Shown in pieces: positions 1-17,838 of a stretch of 64,000 bases of DNA. The notes below the pieces were generated by a model, which saw only the letters and a program-made list of their open reading frames with translations, did no database searches and was not told the origin of the DNA. Position numbers and translations under genes: made by a program. This DNA comes from Paramarasmius palmivorus (Eukaryota; Basidiomycota; Agaricomycetes; Agaricales; Marasmiaceae), in assembly GCA_037176845.1 (NCBI GenBank), contig JAYKXP010000026.1, positions 372,001 to 436,000 on the forward strand. Direction: 5' to 3'. How positions within the stretch are numbered: position 1 is the stretch's first letter; every line of letters begins with the position of its first letter.

Positions 1-356
1 TGGTGTTTGCGATCACCGGGGCCTTGCTGTTTTGGCTTCGCAGACGACCCCGCCAACGAAACCAACCTCCTCCCGAGTCACTATCGACTTCCCCGTCGTC
101 ATCTCCAGAACCGCAGTATATTATCCCGGCCGCACCAAGCAAAGATCCCCATCGACTGCAATTATGGACACCACCTCCGAACTCGTCTTCGGATTACCCC
201 ACCACAATCACCTCCACGGATTCGTCGTATCGAGATGATGATGGAACAATGACCACTACCTCTTATCTGATGTCTCAAACGGGAACTACGACGCTGACAC
301 TACCACCGGCCTATCATACCTTGTCCCGTCGCGGGACTGAGCGGGTCACCGTGTAA
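1..356 (+). CDS. C-terminal fragment of a single-pass membrane protein
   Basis: The reading frame enters from the left edge (frame of position 3) and stops at 354-356, so only about 117 C-terminal residues are present. It opens in the end of a hydrophobic segment (FAITGALLFWL) followed at once by an Arg-rich stop-transfer stretch (RRRPRQR). A Pro/Ser/Thr-rich cytoplasmic tail with several YxxP/PPxY-like patches follows (for example LPPAYHTL). This is the layout of many fungal one-pass surface proteins, and the complete gene at 47294-48425 has the same order of TM, basic flank and Ser/Thr/Pro tail. The first codon is GTG inside the frame and is not a start. The ectodomain, and so the function, lies outside the window. 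Confidence 0.6.
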   Translation, partial: VFAITGALLFWLRRRPRQRNQPPPESLSTSPSSSPEPQYIIPAAPSKDPHRLQLWTPPPNSSSDYPTTITSTDSSYRDDDGTMTTTSYLMSQTGTTTLTLPPAYHTLSRRGTERVTV

Positions 357-809
357 ATACTTAGCTTTGTGTAATGCAATGGAAGGTCAATTGTTGCGTG
401 ACGAGGGCCATAATGGGGTTTAATGCATCAGCATCATAGTATTATTATCCTGCATCACCTACAGATCTTTGTGGTTTAGACCCTAGAACCCGTTGACACC
501 GCTTCTTATTCAGTGTGCGGAGAGCATACTCATGTACTCATAGTATAGTGAGGACTTGCTCTTGATCCCCTTGTAACACAATGGAGGGGAAGTAGGTTGC
601 GGCGGTTATTTGCGCTGGAACTAATCTGTTCCCATAAAACATACTCATGTGAACATGTGCGTCTTTCTTTCACCTGTCCCGTGTAGGATCAAGTACACGA
701 ACCACACCAGTCAATAGATAGCATCTAGTCATCGTTGTAGAAAATCATTATTGATATACACCACTGCCTTTAAAACTCATTTACCCCGCCGAGCACGCTC
801 CGTCTCATC
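357..809. other. Intergenic, no gene recognised
   Basis: This is the space between two converging genes, the membrane-protein fragment (+) and the terpene synthase (-). The only ORFs are short and lack coding character. It presumably holds both 3' UTRs. Confidence 0.5.
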
Positions 810-1941
810 TCATGGGAGTTCAACTATGCCGCATTGCCCTGGTAGCAAGACTTTATCCAGAAGATACCGTTCTTGCGTGACATGGAATGCCCTGGTAATG
901 TGTCGATCTTTAGTATGTATAAATCCGCGTGACTAGGGCGAGCTTACAGGTAGCCGTTGACAAATGTGTTCCAACTTGTGAGCTCTGGTTCCTTCAGTGT
1001 CGCACAGATACGGTCATTAGTGCTTAGCACCTGTTCTGCGACATCTTGAAAGGCCTGCAGTGGGGACCTTTCTGTAGTCAATGCGCGATTGGAGATGTAG
1101 TTCTGCGTTTCCCCAGCGAGATACTCTTTATAGAATCTGACAGTCTATGTTAGCCTTCGTCTGTAACCAGGAAAAGGTTCATGACATACGATAGGACGTC
1201 GTTGGTTAGTTCGATGAACCGACAAGTGTCTCCAATAACCTGAATATACGAGGGCAGCGATGAACGCAGCGGGAATACCATGAACGAGTAGGCAGGGGAA
1301 ATGCCCGTTTTCGCACGTAGAAAATCAGGCCAGGATTTTGCGGTGTCCTGGACCTTCATAGACCCAATACCAACGTCTCCCTCCATCGCACAGCCTGTAA
1401 CGAATTCCATAGTGGCGTTCACAATCAAGTTGGCCGGAATATCATCCCAGAGACGATAGGCGTCGGAAAGAATACGTCGGAATGTGACCATGACGTCCAA
1501 GTCCATGTCGTTCATCATAAACTTCTTCTGGAATGCCTTCAGACTCTCGGGCATGACGTGTGTCATGTCGTCGAAGTAGACTGCAAATCTGCGGAGATCG
1601 TTAAATTTGAAAACGAGAAGAGATAATATTCCATACACTGTGTATCGTGCGATATAGAGTTGGACCTCGAAGTCATGTTCTCGATATGCCATCTAAAAGG
1701 ATCAGACGGTCAGAGTCAAGCACATGTCGGATGCTTGCGGGATACTTGCTTGGGATAAAGCGATGCACAGCGTGCACGTCTTGTCAAACCATTCGGCGGG
1801 ACGTGGGTGGTCTTTGAAGTACGCGTAGTCATCAAGGAGAGCATCCTTGAGACGTCGACCCATCTCCGTAGACACAGCTGGCTGAGTGTAGCCTAGTCGT
1901 TCGAGGAAGTTACGAACGGTGCTTTCGACTTGGCCTTTCAT
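810..1941 (-). CDS. Trichodiene-synthase-like (Tri5 family) sesquiterpene cyclase
   Basis: Class I terpene synthases of this family ionise farnesyl diphosphate and cyclise it to a sesquiterpene. The product here cannot be predicted. I rebuild five exons: 1746-1941, 1637-1679, 1190-1588, 948-1136 and 810-891. They total 909 bases, giving about 302 residues. Key evidence is the NSE metal-binding motif NDVLSFYKE, restored exactly when the 1137-1189 intron is removed (pattern NDxxSxxxE). A YFDDMTH segment sits in the place of the aspartate-rich motif, and a family-like C-terminus (NGYLAFHVTQERYLLDKV) appears after the 892-947 intron. The first Asp motif is DDMTH, not DDxxD/E, as in several Tri5 relatives. 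The exon 1/2 junction is the least certain part. No P450 or other tailoring gene is adjacent; the nearest P450 is about 55 kb away, so there is no sign of a trichothecene-type cluster. Confidence 0.85.
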
Positions 1942-3940
1942 GATAGAGGGACTAGAGGAGGAAGAGAATGAGCTATGAAAACAAGATGAAGAGTATTGCG
2001 AGTTCTGACCGCTTGTTTTATAGGACGCTGGCTGGATTTATTCGATAACTTCTTCGGTCCACATACAGCGGAAATTACAACGAGTGTAATGGCCCGGTGA
2101 TTTACGGCTTGTCACCGGCATTCCATTATCGGGTTTCTATTCCTTTGTTGCCGCTTCCACTGTTCGCATAGCTAGAGTTCGAAGAGTAGCTGAAACCCCA
2201 GATACGTGAGCGAAGAGCGAATTCGTACAGATCGGACATTCGTCTGGTTTGATAAGTGGTTTCCGAATGATATCCTAAATCCCGATCAACATTAGACCAG
2301 TCAAGTCCCACTCATATCCGGCGATTTTCTATCCGCCTTCGAACGCGGGGTAACGGCTGGTAACGACTGGGTGTCCTTCAGGTGAAATTTCGGGGTAAAG
2401 ACCTGATCGCAAGAAGAATCCGAATTGTTTGCTAAGTTCTGGTGATAGAAACGCGTCAGAATAGTTCGCTCGCAGCACGTTCCGCCATTCGGTTGGGAGA
2501 ATTTATTGGCACTGTTCACGGAGTTTCACCCACTTTAGTATTCATCCTTAGTGTTGCTGATGCGAACATGCGAGAATGAATGAAGCGTTTGATATGATCA
2601 AAACCATGTGACTCGCTTTACCCCTGGGCCAGGATTATCGATTCATAGTGAAAGCCAGTAATGGCAGCACGAGAAGATTGAGCACAATGGATCGTCCTTG
2701 AGCCGCCTAAAGGCAACAGATTTCGCGTGCTTTCGGTTCCCGGAGTTAGAGTGGTTGAATAACGTGGCATAGCCAACTTTGGGACGAGTCCCTTGCTACT
2801 ATTCGAGCCCGACAGGATGGCGCAGGAGGCGTGTTGGTTGTACGGTGAAGGGCTGGGTATTGAGTACTTGTAGCTTGAGTGCGAAACCGAGGGTGATGTC
2901 TGGGAGATTTTTCAGCTTCGGATGAGGAACAGCAACTGAGTGACTCCGTGTTGCTGCTCCCATTTACTTCATACTGTTCGCGAATAGAGAGTAAGCTACC
3001 GGTGGCGGAAGCGAGGTATTCTTCAACTACCTAGCCCCATATCCTATCGGAGTCAATATGAGTGTCGACATTGATAGGATAGAGGAACCACTGGGCCAAA
3101 GTTGGTGCGAATTCATCGAACACCGATACCAGCGATAAAGATAGGGACGGCACCGATAGAAGCGGCAGGAGTAAGAGAGCCCATTGGAGCTCTGGGTATA
3201 GAATACTGGCTTGAGAACATTTGGCTACGTCTGGGTCTAGATCTCCACGATGCAAGTTTAGATTGAGAAACTGAACACCAATCATAGAGCCCTGCTAGCT
3301 GTTGAGGTCGGCTATGATATCAATAGGAAGTCTTGTGTGACGTGTCCTTCAAGTCTTTAAGGCCACCTGCATCGTCTTTACTGACGTCGCGGACAGTGCA
3401 AAAAGTTGATGGTAGAACCGTTGCGCAGTTTTCAACCTCGAACCTTCGTTCCTCCACGATAATGTTGAGCAAGGCTGTGTATATAACTCTCTGAGCATTT
3501 CAGCGGTGAGAATCTCCAGAGAGAACGTTGCGACTTGCGAGGGTGGAGCACTGCTGGCCAATTTCTGAATTCCTGGTGCTGGCGAGAAATAGCAGATATA
3601 ATGACATGTTGTGGTAAAAAAAAAAGCAGAGAGCATACCTTTTACTACTAAGTCTTTGCGTTACTGAAGATGTACGTCCGTATAGAAGGAAGGAGGATGC
3701 GTTGACTGAAGGACGGAGGATTGGGGGACGTTACCCGGACCGGCGACGGAACCGCAAACGGATCAAACCAGTCGTCAATGAACTGAAGCGGTTTGCGTAA
3801 GTTCAGTGCAACCTGAAGGGATCGGGCTTGAAGCTTGAAGCTTGAGCTTGATCATGCAAGCATATTTAGTTGTTCGATTTTAAACCAGTAGTCCTAATCA
3901 CAGGCCACCAATCATTGGATATACATTGCTTAAAGGAACG
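1942..3940. other. Gene-poor 2 kb stretch
   Basis: Several ORFs of 60-95 codons lie on the minus strand (2126-2311, 2301-2519, 3031-3285, 3349-3636). None resembles a family I know, and I could not splice them into one convincing protein. Decayed gene fragments or UTR are both possible. A small A-run lies at about 3617 and a CTTGAAG-type tandem repeat near 3830. Confidence 0.4.
3826..3851. repeat. Short tandem repeat of a CTTGAAG-type unit
   Basis: The heptamer GCTTGAA is repeated head to tail and then degenerates to GCTTGA. It lies about 90 bases downstream of the stop codon of the minus-strand gene at 3941-5338, so it is in or near its 3' UTR. No function is suggested. Confidence 0.6.
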
Positions 3941-5338
3941 TCAACGTGTCCGAGCCTCCATCCTTTCTCTAATAGAAGTCAGGTAACCTGTCACCCTATT
4001 GGCACCCTGCAGTGTCGCCTCGCGGTCGCAGTCTTGTACGAAGGGAAGGACCTTGGCACAGAACCTGTCCGGATGCCACCTTAACCTTTCTAGTTTGATC
4101 CTTTCCTTCCAACTCTTTCCCAGCCAAACTCCCCGCCTCGCGTCGGAAAGGACGAAGTTTTCGACATCGTTATAGGAGAGCTGCTCGGGCTTATCGACAT
4201 TGAACAACGCTGGCCACGGAAGTTGGCGGAATGACAGCTCCGAGGGAATGTCATAGTCCTTTTTCTCACCTCGGATGACTGCCCACTTGAGGTCGTAGAG
4301 ATCGAAGGGGTTTTTCTGAGCCTCCATCGTTTCGATTCGGACACGCTCTCGTCTTTCTTCCTCAACCTGCTTCTCCTTTCGCTTCTGCTCTCTATCAGCT
4401 AGGATCCGCTGTCGTCGCTGGTTCTCCTCCAGAATTACACGCTGGCGCTCCGCCTCCTGCTTCTCCTCCCGTTTCCGACGGAGTCTTACTGCCTCTCTCT
4501 CCGCCCCCTTACGACGCTCAACCTCTTCAGCAAGCTGTCGTGCCTTTGCCTCCTCCTCTTCGCTGCGCAACCTTTCTTGAATTTCCTTCTTCTGCGCAAG
4601 TTTTGCCTCACCTTCCCATCTTGTCTCCTCCCGGATAGCTTTCAAATACCTCTCCTTCGCAGCACTAGATGATGTATACCGCTCATACCCTTCTTCTCCC
4701 TGGATGTAGAAGCTGCCGCCACCTGAAATCAACGGTTTGCCCAACATCGAGAGGTGAAGCCTGGGGATTGGATGTCCTATAGGTACACGAGGTGTTGTGT
4801 CCAATCGAGCAAGGAAGGCGGCTCGTTGGGTGTCGCTGAGGTTCGCGCTCCATTCAAGGACCTGGGTAGCAGAGACTTTGGTCTTGGCCTGGTCGGAAAG
4901 ACGGGAGAGAGACTCGGTTCTGTGGAGTTGGGCTGCCTTGCGGTCTCGTTTAACCGGCGAGACAAACTGCATGAGCTTGTGAAGATATTCGAGGTCTTTC
5001 TGTGAGTCATTTGAGGGGCCTATGGGATCCGGGCATACAAGGTCTTCAGTAATTGTGGAAAGAGGCTGACGGGATATTTTGGGTTGGGATGTCGGCTGGG
5101 CGATAGGAGAAGTAGAAGCTGACGCAGAGTCACGTATGGAAGGTTGTCGAGCGATCTTGTTCATAATACGTTTTCTGCCATGCATACGCCACTCCAGGTC
5201 GGGCTTCCGACCGACGATCGCATTGCCGGTTCCTAGGGATGTTGTTGGCTTCCGTTTTCGTGGCGGCGCATTATGATTTGACGAAGTAGAAGGCTGAGAA
5301 AGTCGGCAGTAGCTTGCGGTGTTAGCTGAAAACTTCAT
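3941..5338 (-). CDS. Coiled-coil protein with a C-terminal J-like (LRWHPDRF) segment
   Basis: A single exon encodes 465 residues. The first ~200 residues are low-complexity and basic (PPRKRKPTT near the N-terminus suggests a nuclear signal). Roughly residues 220-340 form a long, strongly charged Glu/Arg/Lys helix of the kind that makes coiled coils. The last ~70 residues contain KLERLRWHPDRF followed by a second helix. That segment resembles the truncated J-domain-like tail of the NF-kappa-B inhibitor-like protein 1 family, where HPD is also embedded in RWHPDKF. The ATG at 5336-5338 is the only sensible start. A true J-domain helix II and III are not obvious, so co-chaperone activity should not be assumed. 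The biological role is unknown. Confidence 0.75.
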   Translation of the reverse strand: MKFSANTASYCRLSQPSTSSNHNAPPRKRKPTTSLGTGNAIVGRKPDLEWRMHGRKRIMNKIARQPSIRDSASASTSPIAQPTSQPKISRQPLSTITEDLVCPDPIGPSNDSQKDLEYLHKLMQFVSPVKRDRKAAQLHRTESLSRLSDQAKTKVSATQVLEWSANLSDTQRAAFLARLDTTPRVPIGHPIPRLHLSMLGKPLISGGGSFYIQGEEGYERYTSSSAAKERYLKAIREETRWEGEAKLAQKKEIQERLRSEEEEAKARQLAEEVERRKGAEREAVRLRRKREEKQEAERQRVILEENQRRQRILADREQKRKEKQVEEERRERVRIETMEAQKNPFDLYDLKWAVIRGEKKDYDIPSELSFRQLPWPALFNVDKPEQLSYNDVENFVLSDARRGVWLGKSWKERIKLERLRWHPDRFCAKVLPFVQDCDREATLQGANRVTGYLTSIRERMEARTR

Positions 5339-5727
5339 GGTGGGCAGGTAAGGGCGCTATGACATGTGCGAACGGTAAAGGACTTACTGTTGATTTATAG
5401 CCCGTGCTCGTGCCCTCGTGGCCGGAGGTTATTGTTCATTGTGCTGGGCCTGCCACAGGCTTCCCAATTTGGGTCTGAAATGGACAAAATTAGTAAGTGT
5501 CAAACAATAGGCCACGGTTAGTCAAGAAAGGAAAAGGTCCAAGCAGTGAGCTTGACGATTTTGGCAGTACTAGCAATCCCGCGACCATGTAAGCAGAAAC
5601 AGAAACCGTCTAGCCATAGTCCTATAAAAACAAACAACGGAGGTACAATGAGTATGATACAGTGTTCTTCAATGCGCGATTACAAAACAAAGTTGAGAGC
5701 GAATAAATGAAAGCAGTGAATAATAAA
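5339..5727. other. Intergenic, no gene recognised
   Basis: This is the gap between two minus-strand genes, holding the promoter of the coiled-coil gene and the 3' end of the Myb-like gene. Nothing else is recognisable. Confidence 0.5.
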
Positions 5728-7448
5728 TTAGTTTTCCGAAAATAGTTTCTTGAGAAATTCTCCTGCAGAATGTTTGACGCTAGCGTCAACGTTAGGATTG
5801 CTCAACAATTCCTGAGAGAAATTCATGTAAGACAAGCGCCCTACAACGAAACGATCACTCACTATCGCCTTATCCGTTTTCTGCTTGATCATAGCAGTTT
5901 GCTTATTGTGTTCGTACTCTTGTGCCTCCCTTTCTGCGCGCAGCCGTTCGATCTCTCGTCGTTGTGCGCTTTCCAATTCTTCCCGCTCCTCACGCCGTCT
6001 GAGGTATTCTAGCTTCATTTTTCCTGTCTGTGTTTGGATTTGCAAGAATTGCAAGTACGAATTAATCATTCCTTGAGTAAGGGTGATATTGACTGGACTG
6101 CTGTCTGAAGTTCCTGCTCCTGTCGTTTGTGTTTGGGGAGAGGATACTAGAGGGGTGTTCGGGACGGTGGGTAGCGTCGGAGTGGGAGTTGGAATAGAGG
6201 TCTTGGGTAGGTTGGGTATGGCGGTGGTCGATGACTGAATGCCATTCATAGCTGTAGTGTGAGTGGTCGGCGAGTGTGATAGAGTTTGTTGTGGATTGAT
6301 GAACGACGTTATGTGATGAGTGCGATCCTGCGAGGAAGCTGAGGGTATTCCATTGGTATTTGGAGGTGGAGGGGGTGGCGCATGAGAGGTAACTCGCGGT
6401 GATACCCCTACTAGGGGATCGGGGGTAAAGTCAACACCTCCTGATTCATCCTCAGGGTCTGGATCATCCCCATTAGCAGGATGACCTCCGCGCCCAGAAC
6501 CAGTTGGTTTGGTTGTTTGAGGATCACCATGCCATCTGTGCAACGGTTAATCAAAGAGTGCGGGCGTAGACTACTTATGACAAACCTTTGATGAAAGAGG
6601 CCATACCACCCAACCCTATGCCAGTGATCTATTGTCCTAGCTGTTATGTTGCCTACATCACAGCCTGCCCGCCGTGCGACCTGAAGCCGCTTCTCGTACT
6701 CTCGCAGTCGGTCTGCATCCGGCATGTCCAGAACACTTGGTTGTTGTGCATGGAAGCTTTCAAAGGCGTATATCTGCTTGAAAAGATTGAAATTGCGTTC
6801 AAAGCAGCCTTTTAACGCCTGATAAGTCTTCTTCCCGCCAAAAACCTCAGTTGCACACTGTTGGTGATAATTAGCATCAGACTTCAGACGGAATTTGCGC
6901 AGCACCATACCTCCCGTAGACACGAGTTCTTTGCCGATCTCAAGGACGACCAGTGCTCATCCTGCCCAGAGCCCATTAGCCAGGAAAAGAGCTTACTCTT
7001 CTCCTCATCCGTCCAATGTTTTGCTCCTTGGCCACTACCTTCAGGATCAAAAGACTCCATATCATCAGGTTCTCTTCTGCGTTTTGCCTGAGACATAGAA
7101 GTGTCGACGAGTTTCCTCTTCATGGCTGGTGAAGTGTTACCATTCTGAGCAGAATTCAGACTGAAATGTGAAGTAGACGACGATGGGTGGTTGGCGCCAT
7201 TTTGTTGGGCATGGATGGGAGATGGAGTTGGACCAGGTGATAGTCTGTAGTCCTGACGAGGTTGAAAGGCTGTATTTGAGAGATGATGAGCACCAAGAGC
7301 TTGGTTAAGGATTGGATGATTCTGAAAAGGAGCCTGGAGAAATGTTGAGAAACAAGCTCGTTTGTCTACCAGCTCAACTCACTGAACCGTTACTATCCAG
7401 AGTCGAGTCCCGTCGATCAAGGCCTGGTGCCAAATGGCCGTATTGCAT
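5728..7448 (-). CDS. Myb/SANT-like putative DNA-binding protein
   Basis: Four exons (7383-7448, 6911-7333, 6586-6857, 5728-6535) give about 522 residues, and all junctions keep phase. After ~90 disordered residues and a basic patch (MKRKL...KRRREP) comes a helical segment beginning KHWTDEEKSKLFSWLMG and running to FGGKKTYQALKGCFERN. This has the Trp spacing and helix pattern of a Myb/SANT or trihelix-like domain. It is split by the 6858-6910 intron. The rest is Pro/Ser/Thr-rich, then a Glu/Arg coiled coil (EYLRRREEREELESAQRRE), and a short conserved-looking end. The domain call is mine by pattern; the family looks like one confined to mushrooms and has no function I can name. The start at 7448 is the first ATG that feeds the open frame; the frame is open a little further upstream without another ATG. 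Confidence 0.7.
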
Positions 7449-7818
7449 CTGTCGTTCACTGCACCATAATGAAGAAATAATGAGGAAAAACGAGAAAAAA
7501 TGAGTGAGAGCATAAAGAGAACTTGGAAGACGGACGAACCCATAGCGTTGGACTTGACTCGACATGCCAGCCCAGTGCGGATGGAAGTAAACCAACGAGC
7601 AAACGGACCAGTTCGACCAGCTCGCACGCACACCGCTCGCGCTCAATTCAATGTTTATAATCAACGAACCATCCAAACACGTTCCAAACAAGTTTACATC
7701 TTTTACACTTTAGTCGCTACTCGATACACGTTCAAGAAAGCCTCGATATAATAATATACCTACATCGAATAAACAAGATTCCAAGAAATCACCAGGCATA
7801 TTACAACATTTTCATAAG
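7449..7818. other. Intergenic, no gene recognised
   Basis: This stretch holds the promoter of the Myb-like gene and the 3' UTR of the MYST acetyltransferase. Small ORFs on both strands have no coding character. Confidence 0.5.
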
Positions 7819-12073
<4,255 letters not shown>

Positions 12074-12521
12074 TGAGGAGACAGATGTTGGAGGACTCTG
12101 TGAGCTGCCGACACGCCAAAACGAAATTTGAGTTTAGCTCACTGTCGTTGAGGACGAGCTCAGCTATATTGACACTTGTTTGGACACTCGGTTTGGACTC
12201 GGCCTGGAGATCCAATAGAATCAGGAAATTGGGGAAAAAAGCCAGATTTTTTTTTGAAATCATCTCTTCCCTGGATGGTTCGGTTCTCTCTCCGACTCGT
12301 TTGGTCCGGATAAATTTACTGCGATTATCATCAGTTGTCATACTCATCTTTTAAGTTTTTGTTCACCAGCCAATCGTTCACCCGGCTTAGCTACCCCGCA
12401 GGCAAATAGGCTATTTATGTGAAGGCCACTCCGGGATTCATGTTTCTGTCTGCAATCAAATCCCGAGGACAGCAGTTCATAATTCGAAATCGGGTTCGTA
12501 TTTTACCACACAGAAACTAGT
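12074..12521. other. 5' region of the MYST gene and spacer
   Basis: An open frame with ATG at 12347 runs on the minus strand to 12018, and an acceptor-like CACAG precedes codons that read in frame into the MYST gene at about 12097. One or more 5' exons, or a spliced 5' UTR, are therefore likely but unresolved. The remainder is the spacer to the carboxylesterase stop codon. Confidence 0.4.
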
Positions 12522-14670
<2,149 letters not shown>

Positions 14671-15533
14671 CCTGAGCCTGAGCACCGAACGGGGTGAAAA
14701 GAGACTCGGTTCGTACGAAGCATGCGAAGTATTTGTGCTTGTTCAGAGATTCCGGAGCATGAATCCGACGGGCCTATGACGAAGAGAACTCATGGTATAT
14801 CAGCGTGTTACCGGGAATATGGAGGTCACAGGTCGTCTCTGGAGTGATGTGAGGAATGAGATTTCAAAAATAAGGCATCCAACGTTACCGATTAACCCGT
14901 AGAACAGGGAGAAAGATTAATCGCGGTGGCCAAGAGCTGAAACGTTGAAGTGGGGCCTGTACTTACCACCTGGAAATGACAGAACGTTGGCCATTAGGTT
15001 GTAATGCAAACAGCTCTTCAATGCACTGTACAGAGGAGAGGATTCGAAAGATCAAAGAACCAAACCGAAGTATGTCTTGAGGTTCGTTAGGGAAGACAAG
15101 AAGGTCATCAGGTCATGCGTACAAACCAAGAAGTCAGAGTCAGAAGTCCCAAACGTCATCATGTACGTGTAGTACGGACCCCCTGTCGTTCCGAAATGGG
15201 ACCACTGCAGGGTAATATCTATCTATCTATCTATCATTGAACAACCTTTTTTGGGCGGCTTTTGAGGTTTTTTGATATTTATCCCCAAGCAACTCGCTCG
15301 AATTCCTGGGCGTATACATGTATCCATCTCTCACTCAAGGCCAGATAGATCCACTGCGTACTTCTCCAAGATTGTGTACCGAGTACCTAGACTATTTCTA
15401 CAGATCGTAAATTATTATACAGTGCGAGCCATTCGACTCAATGACAACTCGTCTCCAAAGACGAGGCAATTTTTCCTAGCGGTCTGCCGCCAAACCGCTA
15501 GTGCGAGATACGGGAATATGGATATAATGGGCA
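14671..15533. other. Intergenic, no gene recognised
   Basis: This 860-base spacer holds the carboxylesterase promoter and the 3' side of homocitrate synthase. The short ORFs have no coding character. The notable sequence is a small tetranucleotide microsatellite at 15216-15235. Confidence 0.5.
15216..15235. repeat. (ATCT)n microsatellite
   Basis: About five perfect ATCT units lie in intergenic DNA. A similar (GATA)n run occurs at 27103-27117. These are ordinary simple repeats. Confidence 0.8.
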
Positions 15534-17325
<1,792 letters not shown>

Positions 17326-17428
17326 TTTGGGAGAGTAGAGATGATGGGTGGAGTAAAAGACAGTAGTAAAATTCTCCTAGCTTTTTTATTCGGCTTTTAT
17401 TATTGCGAAAAAATTCGTTGGCTCTTTC

Positions 17429-17498
17429 GAGTCATACAAAATTTCACACAAGTGAATGTTAGGTAAGGAGTCCCGTGACGTCAATACAGTAGCACGTG
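17429..17498 (-). promoter_or_regulatory. Candidate control sites upstream of homocitrate synthase
   Basis: Within 175 bases upstream of the ATG are a TGACTC half-site (17429-17434 on the minus strand, the core of the Gcn4/Cpc1 site), a perfect palindromic CRE TGACGTCA (17476-17483) and an E-box CACGTG (17493-17498). General amino-acid control of LYS genes through Gcn4/Cpc1 is well known in fungi. That these exact sites act is inference. Confidence 0.4.
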
Positions 17499-17838
17499 TT
17501 ATGACAGGATATCCGAAATCCGAGGGCTCAGGGCAAGTCGTCGGAGGCTCTTCGGACGAGGCAAGCATTCAGGTAAATACAGCGTGGTATTACTGAGTCC
17601 CGTACAACACCAAGAAACAAAAATACAACAGAAAATACATGCCAGGTAAGTACTGTAAACTGCCAATAAGAAACAATATGACCTAATACATGAGCGGGAG
17701 TGCTAGATGCGGTAGTGAGTATTTTAACGAGCAAGAAACATTTAGTATACTAAAAAAGTGCGGCGATCTCTGTCAAAAGGTTTATGGCGTAATGTATGTG
17801 AGGCTTCAGTAAGTAAGAATTTGGACGTTCACCGTTGT

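Noticed and set aside
810..1941. Trichothecene cluster around the Tri5-like gene
   Set aside because: No P450, acyltransferase or regulator is adjacent inside the window, and Tri5-family cyclases with other products are common in mushrooms.
15216..15235. ATCT/GATA runs as a possible CRISPR or regulatory array
   Set aside because: Simple tetranucleotide microsatellite without spacers; CRISPR is not expected in a fungal nucleus.
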